The position numbers and the translations under genes are program-made. The notes under the pieces were generated by a model, which worked only from the letters and a program-made list of their open reading frames with translations, had not been told where the DNA came from and did not search any database. Shown here piece by piece: positions 30,522 to 39,924 of a stretch of 64,000 nt of DNA (the stretch's first letter is position 1; every line of letters begins with the position of its first letter). Origin of the DNA: Gracilariopsis chorda (lineage: Eukaryota; Rhodophyta; Florideophyceae; Gracilariales; Gracilariaceae). The stretch lies in NCBI GenBank assembly GCA_003194525.1, contig NBIV01000088.1, positions 1-64,000 on the forward strand, written 5' to 3'.

Positions 30522-30728
30522 TTAGCAGACACAGTAGCTTCTGAAATGTTCGGCCAGAATTGCGGCCAAGAACAGGAAGACCCAGACCGGTAGTTCCGTG
30601 GCTTCTCCGAAAGCCTCGATAGGACGCTGCTCAGCTTCGTCGTCCTGTTCGTCATTCTGTTCGAACTTTCGCGGCGGCCTGCCGGGTCCGTCGCCACCGT
30701 TATCGCCTGGAGGCTGTGGAAAATCCAT
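30522..30728 (-). CDS. possible 68-aa tail-anchored small protein
   Basis: Not recognised. It starts at a true ATG. The N-terminal 40 residues are hydrophilic and acidic with a Pro/Gly/Arg stretch (GDGPGRPPRKF, NDEQDDEAEQRP). One membrane segment follows near the C-terminus (LPVWVFLFLAAILAEHF), and the protein ends RSYCVC. The layout resembles a tail-anchored or small integral membrane protein. It may have further exons. No homology claim is made. Confidence 0.4.
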   Translation of the reverse strand: MDFPQPPGDNGGDGPGRPPRKFEQNDEQDDEAEQRPIEAFGEATELPVWVFLFLAAILAEHFRSYCVC

Positions 30729-31480
30729 GTTCCTCGTCGATGTTTGAGAAGGAAGCCCGTTCGGTTTGAGTCTGGTGTCACAAATTCAGAAGAGGGGACT
30801 TGTCTTTCTTTGTTCATACTTTGCACACGCTGTGCTGGAGCTCGAGTGAGCAAATACGTCCTGGGATAAGCTGTGGCACGATTGATTTTCAATCTTATTT
30901 ATTCTGGAAGAAAACCGCCAATGGGCTGATCGAATTACATTAAAATATGTGCAGGGTATACTCAATTAAACGGTACCGTTGGGACCAACGGTAACTCTAC
31001 ACGTAGTCTACCAAGGATACAACTAGGGAACCCCTAGGTCTACAACTAGTGCATGATTGTGACTCCCCATTCATTCCCAGTCAAAATGATTTGTGTTCTT
31101 GCGACTTTCCCCTAAACTTCTCTCTCTCAAGGACGTAGGCATAGGCATAGGCATAGGCATAGGCATAGGCAGACCCTCTAGCAATCCTAACCCTGATTCC
31201 CAAACCAACTGCGCCACAAGCATGTTTCCAGGATGAAGATGGTAACTCTTTACCTCAAGGCTGCGGAGGCTAAAGGGGTGGCCTTCCAGTTAAGAAGTTT
31301 AACCCTTATACCCCTCTGTTGTACATCACATCTATCTTGAATAGAATGGGAAAGCCCAAAGTTATACATTGACACGTTTCTTTTGCTACTACCCCTTCAG
31401 TAATAGGGATAAAGGGTTGACCTTAGCCTTGAGATACTGAATAGAAACACGCAAACACAGAAGAGAACACGCTTGTGTTC
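30729..31480. other. intergenic region with palindromes and hexamer repeat
   Basis: Holds short perfect hairpins at 30974-30993 (9-bp arms, 2-nt loop) and 31023-31037 (CTAGGG-AAC-CCCTAG), and the TAGGCA array. Complementary stretches aacccttatacccctc and aataggg...aagggttg lie near 31301 and 31401. No gene seen. Confidence 0.5.
31136..31171. repeat. (TAGGCA)6 hexanucleotide array
   Basis: Six perfect tandem copies of TAGGCA. The unit differs from the common telomeric repeats TTAGGG and TTTAGGG. Confidence 0.92.
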
Positions 31481-33289
31481 TTACTCCGACTTTGAAACAG
31501 AAGATAACGCCGGAAAAGCAATTACATCACGTATGCTAGCGGAGTCAGTTAGCAACATGACAAGCCGGTCGATTCCAATACCTGTTCCGCCAGTCGGAGG
31601 CATGCCCTGTTCAAGCGCGTTTAAGAAGTCTTCATCAACACCGCACGCTTCTTCATCCCCGGCCTTCTTTTTCTCAGCTTGTATCTCAAATCGCTGACGT
31701 TGTTCTACAGGATCAGTCAGCTCTGAGTAACTGTTCGCTAATTCTTGTCCAATGCAAAACATTTCAAAACGTTCCACTAAACCAGGCCTTGATCGGTGGG
31801 GCTTCGCAAGTGGACTTATTTCTACGGGGTAATCCATGACAAACGTCGGCTGGATAAGCTTTTTTTCACACAGTTCTTCGAAACATTGGTTGAGAACCTC
31901 GCCAACTGACTTCACTTTCTCCAAGTTTTTCGACGGCACACCAGCCTCTCTGGCGAGTTCCTTTGCTTTTTCAAAATCTGTTATCGTTGAGAAGTCGATA
32001 TTAGTTGCTTCTTGCACAAGGGCATGCATGGTAACCCGACGCCAAGGGGTTGTCAAGTCGATGTCTTGTCCTTGATAAGAAATTTTAGTTGCTCCAAGAA
32101 CTTCCTGGGCCGCGTTCGCTATCAGGTTCTCTGTAAGTTCCATACATCGAAAATAGTCCGTATAACCCTCGTAAATTTCAATGCTGGTGAACTCTGGATT
32201 ATGTCTCGAACTTACTCCTTCATTTCTGTACAATCGGCCCAGTTCATATACTTTATCGAACCCACCCACGACGAGGCGCTTTAGGTGAAGCTCCGTAGCA
32301 ATTCGTAGTGTTAGCTCTTGATCAAGAGCATTGTGATATGTCGTGAAAGGGCGCGCTTCTGCTCCTCCCGGTTCCTTGTGTAACGCTGGGGTCTCCATTT
32401 CCAAAAATCCCTCGTTATCGAGATACCTCCGAATTGCAGAGGTGATCTGTGCCCGGCGACGGAATGTCCTTCTTACATCCGGATTGACTATCATATCGAC
32501 ATGACGCAGCCGATACCTCTTCTCTACATCCGTAAGACCATGGAATTTGTCAGGCAAAGGGATAAGGCTCTTCGTGAGCATATGCCAGTAGGAAACCTTT
32601 ACGCTCAGCTCCCCTTTCTCCGTTCGTTTTGCCACACCTCGAACGCCAATTATATCACTACCGTCGGTCCATGCTTTGACATTAGCGAACGAACCACTGC
32701 CCATTTCAGAATCTAGATACTTCTTGTCAAGATACAACTGTACGGTTCCGGTTCGATCCTGCAGGGTGAAAAAGGCGAGCTTCCCAAACACTCTTCGCAC
32801 AATTATTCTACCGGCAATGGATATTTCATAGTTGTCGTCGCTCTCTTCTCCTGGTGGGAGATCCTTGTATCGTTCTTGTAGTTCGGAAGCTTCATCGCGA
32901 TTGTCAAAATTGTATTCGTAGGGGTTAACCCCAGCATCTCGCATGGCTGATACTTTTTCAAGACGAGCGGCCCGCAGTTCCTCCGCTGTGCTTACCTTCT
33001 GTGTGGAAGGGCGACGTTTTTTCGTTGATGCGGCTTTTGATCCTCCACCCTTACGTTGCTTCGGCTGAGGTTCATTCTTTTCGGTAGTCAGCGACATTTG
33101 ATGGGTGACAGAGCACAATTTGCGTGGCCGTACGTGCTGGATAAAGCCGCCTGCAGTACACGAAAACGCGAGAGTTGTGAACGAAGACATTGCTCTTGAA
33201 GTACGAGATGTTGACAAACGTCCAGGTTTAAACATGAAAACCGATTGCTGAAGCCACATACGTCCCATGACCTCACCACCTTCCTGCAT
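31481..33289 (-). CDS. KARS: lysyl-tRNA synthetase (class II), likely dual-targeted
   Basis: Charges tRNA-Lys. 602 aa. After a 64-residue leader comes [19 protein letters not shown], a basic N-terminal extension typical of eukaryotic cytosolic LysRS. The OB-fold anticodon domain follows ([32 protein letters not shown]). Class II motifs are present: motif 2 around [20 protein letters not shown] and motif 3 [26 protein letters not shown]. The leader ([26 protein letters not shown]) is basic and Ser/Thr-rich, so the ATG at 33289 would give an organelle form and the in-frame ATG at 33097 a cytosolic one. It lies downstream of PheRS alpha on the same strand. Confidence 0.96.
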   Translation of the reverse strand: MQEGGEVMGRMWLQQSVFMFKPGRLSTSRTSRAMSSFTTLAFSCTAGGFIQHVRPRKLCSVTHQMSLTTEKNEPQPKQRKGGGSKAASTKKRRPSTQKVSTAEELRAARLEKVSAMRDAGVNPYEYNFDNRDEASELQERYKDLPPGEESDDNYEISIAGRIIVRRVFGKLAFFTLQDRTGTVQLYLDKKYLDSEMGSGSFANVKAWTDGSDIIGVRGVAKRTEKGELSVKVSYWHMLTKSLIPLPDKFHGLTDVEKRYRLRHVDMIVNPDVRRTFRRRAQITSAIRRYLDNEGFLEMETPALHKEPGGAEARPFTTYHNALDQELTLRIATELHLKRLVVGGFDKVYELGRLYRNEGVSSRHNPEFTSIEIYEGYTDYFRCMELTENLIANAAQEVLGATKISYQGQDIDLTTPWRRVTMHALVQEATNIDFSTITDFEKAKELAREAGVPSKNLEKVKSVGEVLNQCFEELCEKKLIQPTFVMDYPVEISPLAKPHRSRPGLVERFEMFCIGQELANSYSELTDPVEQRQRFEIQAEKKKAGDEEACGVDEDFLNALEQGMPPTGGTGIGIDRLVMLLTDSASIRDVIAFPALSSVSKSE

Positions 33290-33718
33290 TTCACGCCGTC
33301 ATGGCTTGAAGAGAAATGAGAGAGAACCTCGGATTCCGAGATCAAGTGACACCGACGGATAGCACAATTTACACGTTTCCACAGAATCAAAAAAGGGATG
33401 CCTGATAAGCCTCGGGCAACGTTGCTCCCACCATAGACCTATTCGCATCTTCCTTTATTGCGGATTGAGGCCTTGGAGTGTGTCTTCACCAAGTAGGGCT
33501 TGGGCTCTGTTCACAGGATAGAGAGAAAGGACGTTTATTTGTTCACAAGGGACAGGGTAGAAGGCTAGCACTCGCTACCAAAGCACAAGAGGCAGTTCTT
33601 TTCTTCTGTCTTCGTCATGACTCTAACAAATAAGACCTTATTGTTAGGTTGTTTGTAAATCATTCTTTTGTTCTTGCAAGGTAGAGATACTGTACTGCAG
33701 AAGAGGTCGGGACACTCT
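33290..33718. other. gap between LysRS and PheRS alpha
   Basis: The LysRS promoter and PheRS alpha 3' region. No further gene seen. Confidence 0.4.
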
Positions 33719-35248
33719 TCAGAAAGTTAGTCGACATATGGGATTAGTCTGTATTGCTTTCAGGTCAACTTTGTGGCCGAAGAGGTCACGAATGTTTCGG
33801 ACTCCGTAACGGATCATTGTTGGCCGCTCAAGACTTAGGCCCCATGCAATAACAGTTACATCTTCCGGGATCCCCATCGGTCTTATCATCTCTGGACGGA
33901 ACACACCAGAATTTCCAACTTCAACCCATTTCTTCAGGCCCTCATGATAAGAATGGATTTCTAACGATGGCGTTGTGTAGGGATTGTGAGTAGGTTTGAA
34001 GCGCAGTTTGGACATACCCATCTTCTTGAAGAATTCATGAATAATCCCTTTGAGATGACCGAGCGACAAGTTCCGATCTGCGACAAGGCCTTCAATCTGA
34101 TGAAACTCAGCAAGATGTGTAGCGTCAAGAGTTTCATTTCGGAACACCCTATCGATAGAAAAGTACTTCTTGGGTTTGAATTCTTTCTCTTGTGCGAGAA
34201 GATACAACATGCGACTCGAAACGGCAGTGGTATGCGTTCGCAGGATGTTCTTCCTCGCTTCTTCTTCCGACCAGTCATATCGATATCCTCTGGACCCGAA
34301 GCCACCCTCTTCGTGCACCCTGCGAACCTTTTCAAGATAATCCCTGTCCGGTACATTTGCGTATTCGGGATCTGACAGAAAGAACGTATCATGCTCATCT
34401 CTGGCAGGGTGCTGCTGCGGTTGGAACAGCGCATCAAAGTTCCAGAAAGATGACTCGACATAGTTATTGGTAGGCATCTCTTCAAAACCCATTTCTAGGA
34501 AAATGAGACGGAACTGCTCGCGAACTTTGAGGAGCGTGTGCAAATAGCCGCCGCTTGTCGGTTTGCCCTCTGCGTTGAAGTTGTAGGGCTTGAACGCGAC
34601 TGATTTCCACTGCCCGGATTCGAGCATATCTTTGGTGAGCTCAGTGGCCTGCTCCTTTCGCGCATCTGCAAGCCTTTCTCCTTCGAAGATCTTAAACGTC
34701 TTGAAGGGTTTAAGCGAAGCCAATTTTCTAGACTTGAGGGTTTTGAGCATGTCACTGGGTAAACCGTCCGGTGCGCCATCCTGATCGCGTAATGTGCGAA
34801 GAGCGTCGGCTACGTCGTCAACAACTTGAGCGTCATCATTAAGCAGAAACGCTTTTGTTCCCTTGTCAATAGCAATCCATTTTCGGCGCAGTGCTTGCTG
34901 TTTTCCCCTCGCCAAAACTTGTTTCGCCAACTTCTTCTCGATTTGGTCTGGCATGCACAGCTGGCCTGCGTCAACGATTTCTTTGACGGTATTGTAAAAC
35001 GCAACCTCAGGTGATGTGGTGTCAGCGTAAGTAATCCCCTCAGCTGAGATCTCCCAGCGATTGTGTGTGACCGGTTCCAACCTGATGGCGAGCTTTGCGT
35101 TGAGAGACTTGAGAAGTCCATCTACCAAAGCCGCGTGACCAATGCCAAGCTTTCGTGCGACGGATGGAGAGTCAAGAAAATCAGATGCGTTGCCTAATTC
35201 TTCAACCGATCGGAGAAGAGCTTCTTCTGTGCTCACATCAGTTGACAT
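33719..35248 (-). CDS. FARSA: phenylalanyl-tRNA synthetase alpha subunit, cytosolic
   Basis: Catalytic subunit of the cytosolic alpha2beta2 enzyme. 509 aa, the usual eukaryotic length. The N-terminal winged-helix region (residues 1-170) is the eukaryotic/archaeal tRNA-binding extension. The catalytic core has class II motifs: [46 protein letters not shown] (motif 1 region), [34 protein letters not shown] (motif 2) and [26 protein letters not shown] (motif 3). The N-terminus [12 protein letters not shown] has no leader. Confidence 0.97.
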   Translation of the reverse strand: MSTDVSTEEALLRSVEELGNASDFLDSPSVARKLGIGHAALVDGLLKSLNAKLAIRLEPVTHNRWEISAEGITYADTTSPEVAFYNTVKEIVDAGQLCMPDQIEKKLAKQVLARGKQQALRRKWIAIDKGTKAFLLNDDAQVVDDVADALRTLRDQDGAPDGLPSDMLKTLKSRKLASLKPFKTFKIFEGERLADARKEQATELTKDMLESGQWKSVAFKPYNFNAEGKPTSGGYLHTLLKVREQFRLIFLEMGFEEMPTNNYVESSFWNFDALFQPQQHPARDEHDTFFLSDPEYANVPDRDYLEKVRRVHEEGGFGSRGYRYDWSEEEARKNILRTHTTAVSSRMLYLLAQEKEFKPKKYFSIDRVFRNETLDATHLAEFHQIEGLVADRNLSLGHLKGIIHEFFKKMGMSKLRFKPTHNPYTTPSLEIHSYHEGLKKWVEVGNSGVFRPEMIRPMGIPEDVTVIAWGLSLERPTMIRYGVRNIRDLFGHKVDLKAIQTNPICRLTF

Positions 35249-36144
35249 GATTCAGTGTATGTTAACAGGTCTACGCGGCCTATGTTTAGCTGCAGACGAG
35301 AAACAGCCGCAGATGCGAGAGCCCTTTCGTCAGGTGATCGACGACGATAAATACGGACGAAAGGGCTTGTTGATAGATTGTGCACGCCTTCGTGCTGATG
35401 AGCTTGATGATTGAACTGAACGCGTGCCCACGGTGAATGCGTAACGAATTGAGCGTACCCGTATTTTTCGCAACAAAGTTTGTGAAACAAAACTCGAAAA
35501 TTTTGTTGCACAAGGCATGCCCTGCTGTGACACGCATGTTACGTCAAGTCTCCAACGCGCATGGTGCCACGGGAAAGGGTTAACAGTAGAGGGTTACCGT
35601 TGTATCTGGAAGGTTACCATGGGTATATCAATTGCATACGCACAATAAGCAGCCGTTGAGTGCCCCTGAAACGAAGCTTGTCATAACCACGGCGCAGGTT
35701 TCACCGCAGCACCAGTAGAGCTGCGAAGCCGAGCGTGGCCGGTTTTGGAGCGAAGGGCGAACCCTCTGGCTTCCGTCGTTTACCCAGGGACAAGGGTGGA
35801 AGGCTACCTGTACAACGGTTGCTCCTGAATTCAAAACGAACATTCCACACATCAGTGCGGCGCTCCTTGTGCTCACTGTCACTCTAGCTTCGAAGCCTTC
35901 TTCTATGTACAGTCGATTACGGCATGAGTTGATGCTGACCACCATTGCTTCCAGAGTATCAAAAGCATCCCTACCTCCAACGCGCCCAACCGATACCAAA
36001 CGGTCATTCCGCCCTTTTTGTTTCCTGCTAAGCACATCCAAGGTGAATCAACTAACACAAAGGCGAACGGCTCGACAGAGCCTCACGTCGCTTCGTCATC
36101 GCAGCAAACCGCCAGCTTTTGGCAATCCAAGGCCTTTCACCACG
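35249..36144. other. 900-bp divergent intergenic region
   Basis: Lies between PheRS alpha and the Bem46-type gene. It has gggttaac/gggttacc motifs near 35578-35615. An in-frame ATG at 35905 would extend the Bem46-type protein by 80 basic residues, but the family normally begins near the membrane segment, so I treat this as leader. A minus open frame at 35628-36041 has no recognisable motif. Confidence 0.45.
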
Positions 36145-37261
36145 ATGAATGTAATACAAGCGCTTATGTTCACCGGAGCGGCAATTGGCGGTTCGCTGCT
36201 CGCCGCTCTGTACGTCCTTCAGGAAAAACTCCTCTATCACCCCACCATTCCTACGCGCGCTTATGATAAGAAGCCAAATGACTACGGAATGGACTACATC
36301 GACGTTGATCTGGTCACTCAGGATAGTGTTCGTATTCATGCTTGGTTGGTCAAACAAGAGCGTCCCAAGCAAGCGCCCACGTTGGTGTATTTTCATGGAA
36401 ACGCAGGAAACATTGCGCACAGGTGAGTTGAACTGTTTTAGACGTACTCCTTGCGCATCCGAAGCAAGTAAGCGCTTTACCACTAACAAACCCCGGGTGA
36501 TTACACCACTGCAGGCTTCCTGATGTTCGACAGCACTACCAGAGCGGCTTCAATGTTCTCATGGTCTCGTATCGCGGATATGGCAGTTCAGATGGCTTCC
36601 CAACGGAAAAGGGTATGAAGATGGATGCGGCCGCGGCTTTGGAGTACATTCGCGATCGCAATGACATAGTTGACATCGAGAGAATCTACCTGTTTGGGAG
36701 ATCGATTGGTGGAGCTTGTGCAATTGCTTTGGCATCCATGCCAGGCACCCGAGACGCTATCCGCGGCGTTATTGTTGAGAATACTTTCACCTCAACAAAT
36801 GATATGATCGATACAGTGTTGCCAGCACTGCGCTTCGCGAAACCGTTCAACAGGAATAATTGGAATTCGTTAGACGCCATCAAAAATGTTCACGTCCCTA
36901 TCATGATTATAAGGTACGTGCAGACTTTCACGCGATAATTTCGTGTCAAATGAGATGTTCTCATGGATGTACTAACACGACATCATCTGTTCTGTCTGGA
37001 ACAGAGGTCTGCTTGATGAGCTGGTGCCGCCAGATCATTCGATGAAGTTGCTGGCCGCTGCGAGCAAAGCCCGCTTTACAGCAACACATGTTGTCGAAAA
37101 CGGTGGTCACAACGTAAGTTCTTCTTCATCTTATGGCAGCGTTGTTGTCAGGGAGCTAACCCATTCATTCTTTCTACCACAAGGATACCTGGTGGCAAGG
37201 GGGATCGGCATATAGAGATGCGATTACAGAGTTCCTCCGGCGCATAGAACGTGGCGATTAA
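36145..37261 (+). CDS. ABHD13/Bem46-family alpha/beta hydrolase, four exons
   Basis: Exons 36145-36422, 36515-36913, 37005-37113 and 37184-37261; introns of 92, 91 and 70 nt, all GT-AG (donors GTGAGT, GTACGT, GTAAGT). The joined frame encodes 287 aa. An N-terminal membrane anchor (ALMFTGAAIGGSLLAALYVL) is followed by the LLYHP motif of the family. The oxyanion region is YFHGNAGNIAHR, then SYRGYGSSDG. The nucleophile Ser is in LFGRSIGGACA, the Asp is in RGLLDELVPPDHS and the His is in ENGGHNDTW, so the catalytic triad is complete. The nucleophile motif GRSIGG matches Bem46. Probable endomembrane lipase or thioesterase; substrate unknown. Confidence 0.93.
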
Positions 37262-37710
37262 TCCATGCAAGCTTTCGTATTGTCGCGAAGAGCGTATCAT
37301 AGTTTTGTTATATTTTATAATTACCAAAAGGCCACGGTTGCTATGACGATAGTCTCTTGGGCATGGCGGTGTGGCGCGTTGCTCCTCTAGTTGTGTTGAT
37401 ATAGACGCAACAAGAGTTGTACGCAACGCTTCCCCATGGTGCCTCAAGTGACACAGATACTTCTGCAAGCACCTACGTTAGGAGCTTATGATGAGCAAGT
37501 ACTTCACCGAGCACTGTGGGCCCATTTCAAGTCTACATCCTGTGATGATCAAAATACGACCACGCCACATGTCCAGTTTGAAGTGGGTGCAATAGATGGC
37601 TAGGGGCGCGTACATATTCCCACACAACCCATCTCCACCCGAAAGAGGCAATATGCTCGAGTTAAAAGTGTTTGACAAAAACTTTTATTCACGCTTGAGC
37701 TCTAATCCAC
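37262..37710. other. convergent 3' ends, no gene
   Basis: Between the Bem46-type and 6-phosphogluconate dehydrogenase genes. Nothing recognised. Confidence 0.4.
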
Positions 37711-39351
37711 TTAGTCTTGTTTGACAGAGACGCCATCGGTGCTCCAGCGAGTATGGTACACACCGTCCTTGTCCAGGCGTTTGTAAGTATGAGAACCGAA
37801 GAAATCACGCTGGGCTTGGACCATTTGGGCGGACATGAGAACTTCTCTTCTGAAGTTGTCGTAGTAGTTAAGTGAGCTAGCAGTGGCCGGAATGGCAATA
37901 CCATTTGTAATAGCAAGGATAGCAATACGGCGCCAGCTGGCCTGAGCGCCAATAAGTTCAGCGGCAAACTCCTCGTCAAGCAACAAAGATGGCAAGTTGG
38001 CATCGCGATCGTAAGCGGCCTTGATACGGTCAAGGAACTTGGCACGAATGATGCATCCACCCTTCCAGATGCGGGAGATTGCGCCAAGGTTGAGACCCCA
38101 GTCACCGTCAGTGCCAGCGGTCTTGATGAGGTTCATTCCTTGAGCATACGAGCAGATCTTGGAAGCATACAAAGCCTTTCGTACATCGGCAACAATTTGC
38201 TTCTTCATATCCGGATCAGACTCAGCGGCGAATGAAGGTCCTTCCAAGACAGTGGATGCGAGTTGACGATCCTTCTTGAGGGCGGAGATGAATCGGGCTT
38301 CCAAAGCGGCACCAATGGTGGGAGCTGGGACGCCTCTGGCGGCAGCTTCTTGCATGGTCCACATGCCAGTTCCCTTGGATCCAGTCTGGTCCAAAACCTT
38401 GTCAACAAGATAAGAACCATCCTGCACAAGGTCATCCTGTTGGCGAAGGATCTTGGCAGTAATCTCAATGAGGAAACTCTGCAATTCAGCCGAATTCCAC
38501 TCGTCGAATACATCAGCGATTTGAGAAACTTCGAGGCCGGCGACATTGCGAAGCAAGTCATAGGCTTCTCCAATAAGCTGCATGTCACCGTACTCAATGC
38601 CGTTGTGAACCATCTTGACATAGTTGCCAGCACCTCCCGGGCCAATGTAGGTGACGCAGGGTCCATCGTCAACCTGAGCACTGACCTTCTCCATCATGGG
38701 TCTGATGAGCTCCCAGGCGCTTTTCGGGCCTCCCGGCATGAGACTGGGTCCATAGCGAGCACCCTCCTCACCTCCGGAGACACCCATTCCCATGTACATG
38801 ATGTTGTCGGTCTGCAGGGCCTTTCCTCTTCTCTCTGTATTGGTGAAGAACTCGTTACCACCATCAATAATGAGATCGCCCTCCTCGAGAAGGTCCTTGA
38901 GGGTGGCGATGGTGGCGTCGACGGGAGCACCAGCCTTGACGAGCATGATAATTTTTCTCGGGCGAGAGAGACCCTGGATGAATTGTGCCACATCCTTGTA
39001 GCCAGTGAGCTTGTCGGATAGGTTTTCACGCTCGGCTCTCTCGACGGTGTCGTCAACCTTGGACGGACTGCGGTTGTAGACGGCGATTGAAAAGCCCTTT
39101 TCGGCGATGTTGAGGGCGAGGTTCTGACCCATGACGGCCAAACCGACCAGACCGATCTCGGCGAGCGAGGTGTTGGTCGGCGTGGCGGCGGTGGAAACTG
39201 GGCTCTCAGAGACGACCATTTTGGGTAGGGAACGGATGGTGCGCGGAACAAACAAGAGTGGACGGGATCGGGAAAGTGAGGTAGCTGCAGATGAGACGAA
39301 GCGCGAATGTCGGAGTGGGGACGGGGCGGCGAATGCAGGAAGAAGCGACAT
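37711..39351 (-). CDS. gnd: 6-phosphogluconate dehydrogenase (decarboxylating), plastid-targeted
   Basis: Third step of the oxidative pentose phosphate pathway: 6-phosphogluconate plus NADP gives ribulose-5-phosphate, CO2 and NADPH. 546 aa from the chosen start. NADP Rossmann motif IGLVGLAVMGQNLALNIAEKGF, then IIDGGNEFFTNTERR, substrate motif GVSGGEEGARYGPSLMPGG, catalytic GNYVKMVHNGIEYGDMQLI, DQTGSKGTGMWT, and C-terminal RDFFGSHTYKR. Three in-frame ATGs exist: 39552, 39351 and 39219. I prefer 39351 because its first 44 residues resemble a plastid leader and a TATA-like ttatat lies at about 39468 on this strand. The ATG at 39219 (MVVSESP) would give a cytosolic form. Confidence 0.95.
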   Translation of the reverse strand: MSLLPAFAAPSPLRHSRFVSSAATSLSRSRPLLFVPRTIRSLPKMVVSESPVSTAATPTNTSLAEIGLVGLAVMGQNLALNIAEKGFSIAVYNRSPSKVDDTVERAERENLSDKLTGYKDVAQFIQGLSRPRKIIMLVKAGAPVDATIATLKDLLEEGDLIIDGGNEFFTNTERRGKALQTDNIMYMGMGVSGGEEGARYGPSLMPGGPKSAWELIRPMMEKVSAQVDDGPCVTYIGPGGAGNYVKMVHNGIEYGDMQLIGEAYDLLRNVAGLEVSQIADVFDEWNSAELQSFLIEITAKILRQQDDLVQDGSYLVDKVLDQTGSKGTGMWTMQEAAARGVPAPTIGAALEARFISALKKDRQLASTVLEGPSFAAESDPDMKKQIVADVRKALYASKICSYAQGMNLIKTAGTDGDWGLNLGAISRIWKGGCIIRAKFLDRIKAAYDRDANLPSLLLDEEFAAELIGAQASWRRIAILAITNGIAIPATASSLNYYDNFRREVLMSAQMVQAQRDFFGSHTYKRLDKDGVYHTRWSTDGVSVKQD

Positions 39352-39924
39352 GGCTCTTAAATGGAAAGGTGCTTGGACGGGTGCAGCAGCGTAGGGAGCA
39401 GAGAAAAGGCAGCAGGGTGTCAAAAGGTGAGTTGGGATGAATGCCTGCTTGTGAGTTAGTAGATATAACCTGAGCACGGGGCGGTGGCGCCATAGGCGCA
39501 GCACAACGGAGAGGGGCGGCAGACGCAGCGCGGCATGATTGGCGCGCGGCATGCACGCGCAGATTCGCGCACGGCCAATGGGCGGGCGCGGACGCGCCGT
39601 TGCGCGGCATGATAGCCGCGCGGCGTTTTCTCCGCCACTTGCTCCACGTCATCGGTGGCCATGCGCTTTCCAAAGCAAGTTTCTACAGTTTGTTTTTTCG
39701 CAACGAGGCGCGTTCTGTGTAGCCTTGGTAGCCGATGGCCACTCCGGTAGCGCTGCCTTCTCGTCGTGGCTGAGCTGCGCTTCGGCTGAGCGCTTGCGAT
39801 CGGCCCCAGCGAACGGCCCCAGCGAACGTCGCGTCTGTTTGCGCTTGGCTCTTCGAAGCGCTGCCCGTCTCCCTCCATCCTCTCCCCGACATGGCGCGTC
39901 TGCGTCGGCGCCGTACGCACCGCT
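39352..39924. other. GC-rich divergent promoter region
   Basis: Between 6-phosphogluconate dehydrogenase and the MORC-type gene. Alternating gcgcg and cggcat stretches occur at 39500-39640. A TATA-like element for the minus gene lies at about 39465-39472. Confidence 0.4.

Noticed and set aside
30248-30892. 214-codon minus-strand frame
   Set aside because: No motifs; it overlaps the more protein-like small TM frame at 30522-30728 in another frame.
35628-36041. 137-codon minus-strand frame upstream of the Bem46-type gene
   Set aside because: Lies in a promoter region, no domain, many Cys/Val runs without pattern.
38263-39021. 252-codon plus-strand frame inside 6-phosphogluconate dehydrogenase
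   Set aside because: Antisense shadow of a conserved gene; composition mirrors the sense strand.
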